From contig CM057340.1 of the NCBI GenBank assembly GCA_030015575.1, positions 750,083,632 through 750,147,631 on the forward strand: DNA of 64,000 nt, written 5' to 3'. The notes under the pieces are model-generated. The model ran no database searches and had not been told where the DNA came from. It was given only the letters and a program-made list of their open reading frames with translations. This document shows, piece after piece, positions 45,052-55,508 of this stretch. Each line of letters starts with the position of its first letter. The stretch's first letter is position 1. This DNA comes from Agapanthus africanus. Taxonomy: Eukaryota > Streptophyta > Magnoliopsida > Asparagales > Amaryllidaceae. A program made the translations under genes and the position numbers.

Positions 45052-46626
45052 TGTTCATATCAGATTTTTGCATTTTCATACCGCCCAATTTTTATCACAT
45101 TGGATATCGGTAGGTACTCTTGAGCCGTGTTTGCTAGTCAATTGCAGGATACATGTTCTCGGCTCTAAACGGTGAAATTCATGGAAAAACACGACAAAAC
45201 CCGGGTTCCTGCCAACCACAGATAAAACACGGATCTCCGCTTTTTATCCGTCTGTTCCCACACACCAGTTTAAGAGACAAAATGGCAAATCAATGTCGTT
45301 TTCATGCACAAGGCTCAATGGCAACAAAAGATCCAAGAAATCTACACGGAGCTCGAGGAAATCATGACAAAAAGATCCACATCAAATCACCTTTTGCTCA
45401 ACAGAAATTCTGGAAAAATCGTGAAGAAAATCTGAGAAAATACATATACCAGAATAAAGGGCCCACAGAACCAGGGAGCACCACCAAATATGAAGGCACA
45501 ATTCCTCTTAACGGCCGCGGTTCCGCGGCATTAGCAGGCTTAGGCCGCGGTTCCGCGGCCGTACGGCCTCCTCAGGCTGTCAAGCTTCAGGGGTACTTTG
45601 GACATTTCATGTGGAAGCAGAATTTTGCCCTAGGTTTTCATCTCCCTGCCTATAAATAGCCCAGAACCTTGTGAAGCCAAGGGTGCATAATCTTGTATTT
45701 TCTAGGTTTTAGAATACTTGATCTTCTTCCTCTTCTCATCTCTTCTCCATTGAAAAACTTGTAGTGAGCTTTTGTGAGTGAAGAATGATGAATAAAGAAG
45801 TTCATTTTATTATCATACTTGTCTTGCTCTTATGTTAAATGCTTGTAATTTTTATTTGTTAACTTAGTTGTTGTTATTTCTTGTTGTTTCTTTCTTTCTC
45901 TTTTTCTTTATCCTTAAAACAACCATGATGCTTACGCTTGATCCTTGCCAAGGTGAGGTCGCAAATAGCTAGTTGTTATCTTCTAATCTCCTTCTTTCTA
46001 TCTTCCTCTTTGTTTTGTTTTCTTTTCATTATGATGTGTGAGTAGTTTCCATACTTGTTAGGGTAGGATAAGGGAAGTTTGAGAGAAGGAAATCTCTCTC
46101 ACTCTTTCCTTGCCCAACATCTTAAATCGACTCCCGTTAATTGAACCACAATCCGCTCCCTACGGCACCCTATCCTACATGATAGCGGTGATTCCGTAGT
46201 GAGACCGGTTGTGGTTGAATTAACCGGAGGTTATGGCTAAGAGCCAAGAACGGACGGACAAGCACCAAAAGGAAGAACTTAAGCGTTGGAAAGCCTAGCT
46301 TATACTCGCAAGTTCCTTCCTAGTCGTGCTAATCCCCGTTGTTGCCGATTACCGTAACACCGATATTAAGAGTGGCAACGAAAGAAGTGAGCGACTCCTA
46401 ACTCAAACTAACATAATCCTAACCCTAACAAGCTCTCTTTACATATCATTTTAACACTTAGATAATCACAAACAAATCTGGACTTTCGGACTTAACTCGT
46501 TAAAGCACATAGAAAAAGATTCCCATCTCCCTGCGGACGACCCGTACTCAACCGGCTAGTTAAAAACGAAACCGTTTTGATTGCGGTAATTAACTAAACT
46601 TGAACACGAAGAATCTCTACCAATCA
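45052..46626 (+). mobile_element. Athila 5' LTR
   Basis: Starts TGTTCATATCAG, ends CTCTACCAATCA. TATAAATA at 45651-45658 marks the core promoter. About 80-130 bp upstream is the palindromic pair CCGCGG-tt-CCGCGG (45519-45570). The 168-codon frame 45153-45659 runs through U3 and stops in the TATA box, so it is incidental. Confidence 0.95.
45519..45570. promoter_or_regulatory. double CCGCGG palindrome upstream of Athila TATA box
   Basis: Two GGCCGCGGTTCCGCGGC units separated by ATTAGCAGGCTTAG. Repeated in the 3' LTR (about 55970-56020, one CpG lost). A diverged version is inside the element at 47023-47070 and another in the non-autonomous LTRs (34303, 40452). Confidence 0.7.
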
Positions 46627-46628
46627 AA

Positions 46629-46646
46629 TGGCGCCGTTGCCGGGGA
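46629..46646 (+). other. Athila primer binding site
   Basis: TGGCGCCGTTGCCGGGGA, the tRNA-Asp-type site typical of Athila/Tat elements, two bases after the 5' LTR. Confidence 0.95.
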
Positions 46647-47901
46647 GACGGTAGTTTATTTCTTTGTGTAATTTCGGGTTAACTTGTGAATATAAATATA
46701 ACCAAAACAAAAAAAATATACATTGTAAAAAAATCATTTTGTTATTTTTGATTAGTTTTTGTGCAAGTGTGCAGGATAATACGGAATTCGAGTTCAGTGC
46801 CAAAGACGTGGGATATTCGAAATTCAAGTTCAGTGCCAAAGACGTAGGAAGATAGACCCATATTTCGCGGTTACACCGCGACGGATCAAAACGAAGCAAA
46901 CAGTCTACTGTCAAAATCTGGAGCAGGCACAGTGAGCAAATAAAAATTCAGAAAATCCAAACAAGCAGAGGACACCCACAGGAGCTCACACCAGAAATAC
47001 AGAAGCCCAACTCTTCCATCTTGCCGCGGAACCGCGGCATAAGCCAGCTTAGGCCGCGGAACCGCAGCCGTTTGGTCCCCTCAGTGTGCCAAAATTTTTG
47101 GGTGAGTCTCTCTTTTCTCTCCCACTCCTCTGGACTCCAATAAACTGTGTTTTCTGCAGCATTCTTTGCGCAAATTCTCTTCCCCCTTCCAATAAACTGT
47201 TCTTGTGCAGGATTCTTTGCGCCGCGCTAAAAATAAAAATTGTTTGCAGTTGATTTGTTACCGCTTTGCATTCATTAATACGGACTTAAGGGGCTTGAAA
47301 CCAATTCAGATTGGGTGGGGATTTCATCACCCTTCCCAGGACCCCAGAAATCACAAAAAGCATATGCATTGACCATTGTTAAATTAAAAAACACTAGACT
47401 CAGCCCTAAGGACTTCGCGCTCAATAGGACAGAGGACTAGTTACAGGCATCGGCCGTTTATCCTATCTGACTTTTGCGGTGTCTAGGCAAGTGTGTCGAA
47501 GGCAAGTGGTTATTTAATTAAGGAACTTCGCGAAAGCGTTGGACAACCTCCCACTTACCTGGCACTTACCTGGTCGCAATTGACGGAGAAGAGGCGGTTT
47601 GAGGTCCTATTTCTAGCCCTCTGGAACAGTTAGGAGCTGTCTAGCAGACCTAGGTGACCCTAGATCTAGGTGTGATTGTGCATATCTTGTTTGTGATTGC
47701 TTAAAGCCGTAAGTCCGTACATATTTCTGTAAAGCTCTTTCTAAAAACAATAAAAAAAAAAAAGAAAAAATCAAAAACTTTTATAAAAACTTGCCCTTTG
47801 TCGCCAAAATCCATTTTTCACCCACCACCCATCGCCTTTCTCCATTGACGTTTTCTTACCCTCACCTTCTCCGCTTTGACTATACTAAACTCGTTTAGTG
47901 T
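46647..47901 (+). other. Athila leader region
   Basis: No gene. It holds GTTCAGTGCCAAAGACGTGG-type short duplications (46794-46850), the CCGCGG palindromes at 47023-47070, a duplicated GCAGGATTCTTTGCGC phrase (about 47157 and 47207), and the shared cassette at 47468-47660. Directly before the gag start is an inverted repeat ACTAAAC-tc-GTTTAGT (47884-47899), leaving the ATG at 47902 at its foot. Confidence 0.75.
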
Positions 47902-49872
47902 ATGTCCGCTTGGACTCGGGACACTAGCGCCCGTCTAGTCCGCGTTACGTTAGTCGCTACCGACTACGCGATCGACTCAGACGTCGAAACTCCGTCCACT
48001 CCTCTTTCACCTTTACCTTTGCCGGCCAACTCCGACGTTGACCGGAATTCTGTTCATACATCTTCACCTTCACCATCACCAACCTCTTCTTCCGCGATGT
48101 CAGGATTTAATCCGAACATATCTTTGACTACCCCTGGATTGGCTCCACCTCCTACGGAGACCAATAACCCACCACCACCGCCTGTTGTAGCGCCGCAGCG
48201 AATCGCGCTCCAGGATCGTTTCTATCCCACCCGTTCTGCACTTCCCACCTACCTTTCTCTTCCACTGGCCAATGGGGATAATTTTGAAATTAAGCCCCAC
48301 TTCATCAACATGCTTCCACGATTTCATGGGCTTGAATCTGAAGATGCGTATATTTTCATCAATAAATTTCAAAACGTTTGTGCCATGATGAAAACTACCC
48401 AACTGTCGGACGATACTATACGCCTACGGGTCATTCCGTTCACTTTATGCGATCTTGCTGAAAAATGGCTGTATAGCACCGCTTCCCATTCCATAACCAG
48501 TTGGGACGAGTTTGTAAAAGCGTTTCTAAAGAAATTTTATCCGAATCATAAAACCGCAAGGATTCGCAATGAAATCAACCAATTCTCTCAGCTTCCTTCT
48601 GAACCCTTCTGGAAGTGCTTTGACCGGTACAAAGACCTTCTTGTTCAGTGTCCTCACCACGGTATAGAGAAATGGCAACTTTGCCAAACCTTATACGAGG
48701 GCCTGAACCCAGCAATGAAGCAGTTGTTGGAAACCATCTGTCAGGGCCACTTCCTATCCAAATCTGACGAGGAAGCGTGGCAATTCTTTGACGACCTTGC
48801 GGAGCAAACGCTACAATGGGAGAGCACCAGACCGACGACTTCTTCTTCTACCTCCACTTCTACCGGTCAGTCTAGGGTAGGAATTCACCAACTTGACGTC
48901 TCTATTGCGATGAAAGCTGAAATGGCCGCAATAACGAGAAAGCTTGAAGCGATAGAAAGCAAATTTTCTTCTCCTGCTCCTGCCCCTGTTCTTCCCCTTC
49001 GTACCATTTGCGCTTGTTGTTCCGATCCTTCTCACTTAACCGAAGAGTGTCCTTACAATCCACCATCGCAAGGACAGGATCATAATGCTGCATTCCAGCA
49101 AAGACCGAGGAATGATCCATACTCTTCCACCTACAATCCCGGTTGGAGGAACCACCCCAATTTCGCCTGGAATCAGAATCAGAATCAATTCCAAGGCAAC
49201 AATTTCCAAAGGCCCCCTCCGCCGCAACAACAAGCACAACAACAAACTCAACATCAATTTCAGCAGCCTTTCCAACCCCAACCTTTTCAAAATCAGACGA
49301 ACAACTTTGCACCCAACAATTCTTTTCCACCAAACAACTTTGTTCCGTCAAACAATGATAAGGTTTCCTCATTCGAACGAAGTCTGGAGGCGTTCGTTAA
49401 ACAATCGACACAATCCACCGCCAACATCCAGTCTTCCATTCAGTCCTTAGTGCAACACACTGCCGCTCACGGGCAAAACATCAAGACCATCGAGGCCCAG
49501 ATTGCACAGCTGAATGCGGCATTAAGCGAGAGAGAGAAGGGGAAGCTCCCGTCCCAGCCACTCCCAAATCCCGGTCACCCACAGAATGTACATGTTGCTC
49601 TTGAACAACAGAACCATAATGTGAGTGCCGTGACCACATTGATATCGGGAAGGATGCTGCAAAACAACATTGGCACACGGATCAACGATGACACCCCGGC
49701 CACCGCTTCTTCTTCTTCTTCTTCTTCTTCTCCTGCTTCTTCATCTTCTGAGCCTATTCTCCATTCTTCAAAAGGCTCTCCTCCTCCTTCTTCTTCTTCT
49801 TCTTCTGCTCTGAACGGACCCGCTTCTCACTCCACGAAAACACCTGTTCTGGGATCCGTTCCAACTCCATAA
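47902..49872 (+). CDS. gag: Athila Gag polyprotein (656 residues)
   Basis: Capsid/nucleocapsid precursor that packages element RNA. Start is the first ATG after the leader. Residues 1-130 are Ser/Pro/Thr-rich. Residues ~142-307 are the retrotransposon Gag domain (LRVIPFTLCDLAEKWLYS, WDEFVKAFLKKFYP, CFDRYKDLLVQCPHHG, QTLYEGL). A CCHC zinc knuckle lies at residues 370-383 (C-x2-C-x4-H-x4-C). Then come a Gln/Asn/Pro-rich segment, a coiled-coil-like stretch (IKTIEAQIAQLNAALSE) and Ser homopolymers encoded by TCT repeats. It ends at TAA 49870-49872, in the same frame as pol, with sequence typical of the Athila gag-pol linker continuing immediately after. Athila usually has one gag-pol frame, so this TAA is either a mutation or a read-through stop. 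Confidence 0.92.
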   Translation: MSAWTRDTSARLVRVTLVATDYAIDSDVETPSTPLSPLPLPANSDVDRNSVHTSSPSPSPTSSSAMSGFNPNISLTTPGLAPPPTETNNPPPPPVVAPQRIALQDRFYPTRSALPTYLSLPLANGDNFEIKPHFINMLPRFHGLESEDAYIFINKFQNVCAMMKTTQLSDDTIRLRVIPFTLCDLAEKWLYSTASHSITSWDEFVKAFLKKFYPNHKTARIRNEINQFSQLPSEPFWKCFDRYKDLLVQCPHHGIEKWQLCQTLYEGLNPAMKQLLETICQGHFLSKSDEEAWQFFDDLAEQTLQWESTRPTTSSSTSTSTGQSRVGIHQLDVSIAMKAEMAAITRKLEAIESKFSSPAPAPVLPLRTICACCSDPSHLTEECPYNPPSQGQDHNAAFQQRPRNDPYSSTYNPGWRNHPNFAWNQNQNQFQGNNFQRPPPPQQQAQQQTQHQFQQPFQPQPFQNQTNNFAPNNSFPPNNFVPSNNDKVSSFERSLEAFVKQSTQSTANIQSSIQSLVQHTAAHGQNIKTIEAQIAQLNAALSEREKGKLPSQPLPNPGHPQNVHVALEQQNHNVSAVTTLISGRMLQNNIGTRINDDTPATASSSSSSSSPASSSSEPILHSSKGSPPPSSSSSSALNGPASHSTKTPVLGSVPTP

Positions 49873-52800
49873 TCTCCTCCACAAGCATTAGACTCAACCA
49901 ATTTTAAAAACGTCCCATTTCCAAACCGGTTGAGGTCTAATAAACAAAATCCTCAAATGGAGAAGATTCTGGAGTTATTTAAGCAGGTTAACATTAACAT
50001 TCCTCTTTTAGATGCAGTCCAACAAGTCCCATCCTACGCGAAAATTTTAAAGGACTTATGCACGAAAAAGAGGAAGTCTCAGGTACCAAAGAAAGTTTTC
50101 TTGGCTAGTGCTGTGAGTGATGCTCTTACCCAATCTTTACCACAAAAACGGAAGGACCCTGGCTGTCCTACGATTTCTATTACCATTAGGGATAAGAACA
50201 TCAACCGCGCACTATTAGATCTTGGTGCCAGTGTTAACTTGCTTCCGTACTCAGTATACGAGCAATTAGGCGTAGGAGAGCTGAAACCCACACACTGTAC
50301 TCTCCAAATGGCCGACCGATCGATCACCCATCCTAGGGGTGAGCTAGAGGATGTGTTAATCAAAGTCGGGGACTTCATATTCCCCGTTGACTTCATTATA
50401 TTAGACACACAGCCTGTAGCTAACCCCCGGAATCAAATTCCGGTGATACTCGGTCGCCCATTTCTTGCAACCTCAAATGTTGTGATCAATTGTCGCAATG
50501 GTTCGATGAACCTCTCTTTTGGAAACATGACAATTGAACTCAACATTTTTAGGTTGGGGAATCAGCCCTCCGAACCTAATGCTCATATACTGGACGTCTG
50601 CTCGATCCAGGAGATCACCCCTGAAGAGTGTGAATTCGAGGAGTTTCTGTTCGATCATGCTAACCTTAACGCCACTAGTGCGTTCCTCCTCGAACCTGCT
50701 GTTGTTTCTGCGCCCGACAACGACTACGAGTGTTTCACATTCTTGAGCGATCTTAGCCGCTCGCAACCCGAGTTTGAATCCTTCGAATTTCCGGATGAGT
50801 TACCTGAACCATCCGACTCGGTCGCTTACACTCGTTTCGAACCTTTGCTGGAATCTTTTGAGTTCGAGACCGCTTCACCAATCTTGCCTTCAATCGTTTC
50901 ACCTCCAACGCTCGAACTCAAGTCTTTGCCGTCTCACCTTAAGTACGCTTATTTAGGTGAGAACGAGACCCTCCCTGTCATCATCTCGGCTTCTCTAGCT
51001 CCAGAGCAAGAGAAAGCCCCTCTCGCGGTCTTGCACAGCAACAGGCAAGCTTTTGGCTGGTCCATGGCGGACATCAAGGCGATTAGTCCCCTGATCGTTA
51101 AACATCGCATTCATCTGATGGATGATGCCAAACCAGCCCGGGATCCACAAAGACGTCTCAATCCAGTCATGAAAGAGGCTGTGAAGAAGGAGATCGTAAA
51201 ATGTCTGGATAGTGGTATCATTTACCCTATCTCTGATAGCCAGTGGGTTAGCCCCATTCACGTTGTCCCCAAGAAATCAGGTATAACGGTCATAACCAAC
51301 GAGGCGAACGAGTTAATCTCTACTCGCACCCAAACTGGGTGGTGAGTATGCATCGATTACCGAAAACTCAACGCCGCAACGCGGAAGGACCACTTTCCGC
51401 TACCTTTCATTGACCAAATGCTTGAACGATTGGCCGGACACGAGTACTACTGCTTTCTTGATGGCTACTCTGGCTATAATCAGATTCCCATCGACGAAAA
51501 AGACCAGGACAAGACCACATTCACTTGTCCTTTCGGCACGTTTGCATATCGTCGCATGCCCTTTGGGTTATGCAATGCGCCCGCTACCTTCCAGCGGTGT
51601 ATGATGGGAATCTTCTCAGACATGGTGGAAAATTTTCTGGAGATCATCATGGACGATTTCTCCATCTTCGGCGATTCCTTCAACAAGTGTTTGCTGCATC
51701 TTGACGCTGTCCTTACCCGATGTAAGGACAAGAATCTCACTTTGAATTGGGAGAAGTGCCACTTCATGGTGCGCGAAGGTATTGTCTTAGGACATATCAT
51801 CTCGCAAAATGGCATAGAGGTTGACAAAGCAAAGATTGAGGTCATTTCCAATCTACCTCCTCCCCGATGCGTCAGAGATATCCGAGCCTTCCTTGGCCAT
51901 GCCGGTTTCTATAGACGGTTCATCAAGGACTTTAGCAAGATTGCTAGGCCCTTGACTCTTTTGCTGGCCAAGGACACGCCATTCGACTTCAACTCGAGCT
52001 GTGTGACTGCATTCGAGTCATTGAAACGCTCGCTCACTTCTGCTCCCGTTCTTTCTTCGCCTGACTGGACACACCCATTTGAGATTATGTGCGATGCATC
52101 CGACTTTGCCATTGGTGCTGTCCTTGGACAACACATAAACAAGATGCCACACGTAATCTATTATGCAAGCCGAACCCTGAATGACGCCCAACTCAATTAT
52201 ACAACAACTGAGAAGGAATTCTTGGCTGTTGTATTTGCTTTAGAAAAGTTCAGGCCCTACCTTATCGGCTCTCTAGTCATTGTCTACACAGACCATTCTG
52301 CTCTACGCCATCTTTTTGCGAAGAAAGATGCAAAATCTCGGTTAATACGTTGGATCCTCTTGATTCAAGAGTTTGACCTTATCATTAAGGACAAACGAGG
52401 ATGTGAAAACGTAGTTGCCGACCATCACTCACGACTTCCTTCTTCGCCGTCGCTTCCAATTCCGATCAATGACGTTTTCCCGGATGAACAGCTCTTGACA
52501 GTATCTTGCGAACCCTGGTTCGCAGATATTGTGAACTATTTGGCCACGGGATTACTACCGACTGAATGGTCAGGTCAGGACAAACTTCGCTTCTTATCCC
52601 AAGTAAAACACTTATACTGGGACGAACCCTATCTGTTCAAGTACTGTCCCGACCAAATTATTCGTCGGTGTGTCCCTGACGAGGAATTCAAGAGTGTGCT
52701 GTCATTTTTCCACGATCAAGCATGTGGCGGGCATTTTGGCCCCAGAAAGACAGCTGAGAAGATCTTGCAATGTGGTTTCTACTGGCCACAACTCTTCAAA

Positions 52801-53796
52801 GACGCTCATGACTATTGCAAGACTTGCTCCCGGTGCCAACACTTGGGCCGGATATCCCGGAGGAACGAGATGCCGCTCCAACCAATCTTGGTTGTGGAGA
52901 TTTTTGATGTTTGGGGGATAGATTTCATGGGGCCGTTTCCCAGCTCTTTCGGGAACTTGTATATCCTTCTCACTGTTGATTACGTCTCTAAATGGGTCGA
53001 GACTGTGCCCAGCCGGACTAACGACAACAAGGTTGTCGTTAGGTTTCTTAAAGAACACATTTTCTCCCGTTTTGGGCACCCCAGAGCGATCATTAGCGAC
53101 AATGGAAGTCATTTCTGCAACAAGACTTTCGAGGCCTTGATGCGGAAATATTCCATTAATCATAAGCTCTCTACGCCCTACCACCCCCAAACCTGCGGGC
53201 AGGCCGAAGTTTCAAATCGGCAAATCAAGCAGATACTGGAGAAGACGGTTTCCAAGAACCGTAAGGATTGGTCGCTGAAACTCACTGATGCCCTCTGGGC
53301 ATTTCGAACCGCTTATAAGACCAACCTTGGCATGTCTCCCTATCGGCTTGTGTACGGAAAAGCCTGCCACCTACCTGTCGAAATAGAGCATCGCGCATTT
53401 TGGGCAATAAAGGAGCTGAATCTGTCTCTCGAAGATGCCGGCAGCCATCGGAAGCTGCAGTTGAATGAATTGAGCGAGCTTAGGGATAAGGCTTACGATA
53501 ACGCGGTTGTCGTTAAGAACCGAACGAAGGTGTTTCACGATAAACACCTTTTGCGCAAAACTTTCGTACCTGGTCAGCAGGTACTGCTTTACGACACCCG
53601 ACTTCACTTCCATCCAGGAAAGCTCAGATCTCGCTGGAAAGGGCCGTATTTTGTGCGGAATGTGTATCCGCAGGGCTCTGTGGATTTGGAGAATCCGAAG
53701 GACGGTTCATTTTTTAAAGTGAACGGACACCGACTTAAACCGTACCTTAGCGCCGAACCAACAGAGGAGCTCCTGGTCTTACAGGAGCCGGTTTAA
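49873..53796 (+). pseudogene. pol: Athila Pol: protease, reverse transcriptase, RNase H, integrase (one TGA)
   Basis: Same frame as gag. Protease active site LLDLGASVNLLP (Asp codon 50218-50220). An acidic spacer follows. RT begins near 51200 and the frame is cut by TGA at 51343-51345, where the family has Arg ([13 protein letters not shown]), consistent with CGA to TGA. Then [31 protein letters not shown], catalytic [19 protein letters not shown] and VLGHIIS. RNase [35 protein letters not shown]. Integrase: HHCC finger ([10 protein letters not shown]...CKTCSRC), catalytic Asp in [10 protein letters not shown], Asp in IISDNGSHF, Glu in GQAEVSNR. C-terminal GPYFVRNV and [10 protein letters not shown]; no chromodomain. 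The open part after the stop runs 51346-53796. Apart from the two stops the coding sequence looks whole. [11 protein letters not shown] and ADHHSRL each differ by one residue from the usual form. Confidence 0.93.
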
Positions 53797-55508
53797 CCTG
53801 CATAATCTTCCTCTGCCTACCTCCAAACTTCGGTTATCCAGCCAAGAACAGTGGACACTGTTCCAAATAAGTTTGGGGGTATGTATATACCATTTTGTAC
53901 ATTTTTGTGGATATTCTTTTTCTTTTTCTTTTTCTTAAAAACAAAAACAATAAAAAAATAAATAAAAATTTTGTGTCTATCTAATGGACAATTTTGACCC
54001 TGCAAATGATCTCTTCATGCAATGACAGTGAGGACACTATCCAGTTTAAGTTTGGGGGTACGCTCGGTACGCATTTCTTACCTTCGCATTCATATGTATA
54101 TTTTGCATCTGCATATTAAAATCCATAAAATCCATAAAAATCTGAAAAATTCCTAAAAACATAAAAACTTTTTGTCAAGTTAGCTAGTGGGAGAACTCTG
54201 ATTCAACATTTCGACGGTTTTGTTTGATAAAATAAAAATAACTAAATCTTATCTTTAGATTTTGAAAACCTGAAAGATAACTCTCCTTTGAAGTTAACTA
54301 TAGCCGATATACGTCTTTACATCACACTACACGTGTCGTGAATTTTGGAAATTAGATGACAAGTCGTTTATGTCTAAAAACTTTTAAATGGATGAATGAT
54401 TTTTTTAGAGGATCAAATAAGTTTGTTCTGAAATAAGTAATATCAAGAATAGTTTATGAAGTAAAGTGAATATGAAGGAATGTTATTGATTCCTTAATTG
54501 GAACTAAGTCTGAAAAATAACTCATCTGAAACTTGATTGGAATGATTACACACCGAACCCACTAAACACGTCTTTTATCCAAAAAAATAATTGAACTGCC
54601 GGTTATGTCTCCGTTCGTATTAAATCATCATGATTTTCATGCCAAACTGTCTTTTGTTTTTGGACCTAGGTAACTTGAGTAATTAAGTCCGCTTGGGTGT
54701 TTTTACACCTAATGCCCTAAAGCCAACTGGTTTGGGTGCATTGGCCCAAAGCTCGCTAAGAAGCCTAGAAAGTCCAGATTAAAACAAAGTCAAGCAAGTG
54801 TTCTCTCCGAGTTAAAATTCCTAACGGTTCTTTGTGTGAGAATAATCTTGATAAAAGACAGGCTTTTATAAAAATTTTAGCGGAGATATGAAAGTTTTAT
54901 TCTATGATAAAGACTATTGCACGTTCACAGAGGCGTGTATGAAATGAAAACAAGAAAAAGGTGGAGTGAAAAAAATAAGACCTAGTTTCCTGTTAAGGAA
55001 AATAGAAATTCTAAAGTTGAAACTTTACTGGAAAACGAAACTTGAAAAATGCTTAACTCTTTATAAAACTTATGTGATCCTTTCAAAATTTTTATCTGGG
55101 CTTTATTGTGTGACATGATGACGTAAATCGATCCTTCTGGAAACTTAACGACACTATTTGCACTGCACGTAAAGACATATAAAATCTGTAGTTAAATAAG
55201 AAGCGAGGTGTGAAAAATAAAGGTTTGATAGTCTAGACTTGGGATCATAGAATTATTATTTTCTGAAACAAAACTTTAGGGTTTGAATCTTAGTTATTTT
55301 ACAAAAACTAGCTTGACCGGATTTTGTGGGTAGTATCCGCTGAAAACCCTCACGAGACAACACTCCTCCTACTAGGGACACCTAGAGGTTTAACGGCTTG
55401 TTGCACATGCTCAGTGCAATCGCGTTCCCTGCGAAAGTGAGGTTAGGAAATTTTTTGTGAATAAATTGGCTTTGCGCGGGATGAGCAAATGATAAGTTTG
55501 GGGGTATT
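53797..55508 (+). other. Athila 3' untranslated region with three polypurine-like tracts
   Basis: AT-rich, no env-like frame. AAGTTTGGGGGTA-like tracts occur at about 53870, 54048 and 55494-55506; only the last abuts an LTR and is the functional polypurine tract. A GACAGTGAGGACACT phrase lies near 54024. Most of the region is homologous, in opposite orientation, to 34808-36440. Confidence 0.85.

Noticed and set aside
45153-45659. 168-codon ORF in the Athila LTR (also 55712-56116)
   Set aside because: Lies in U3 upstream of and overlapping the TATA box; truncated in the other LTR; no recognisable domain.
48811-49450. Overlapping ORFs on other frames within Athila gag
   Set aside because: Shadow frames of a real gag with zinc knuckle and Gag domain.
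53797-55508. Possible env-like gene of Athila
   Set aside because: No frame beyond a few dozen codons; the region matches the untranslated 3' DNA of the non-autonomous partner.
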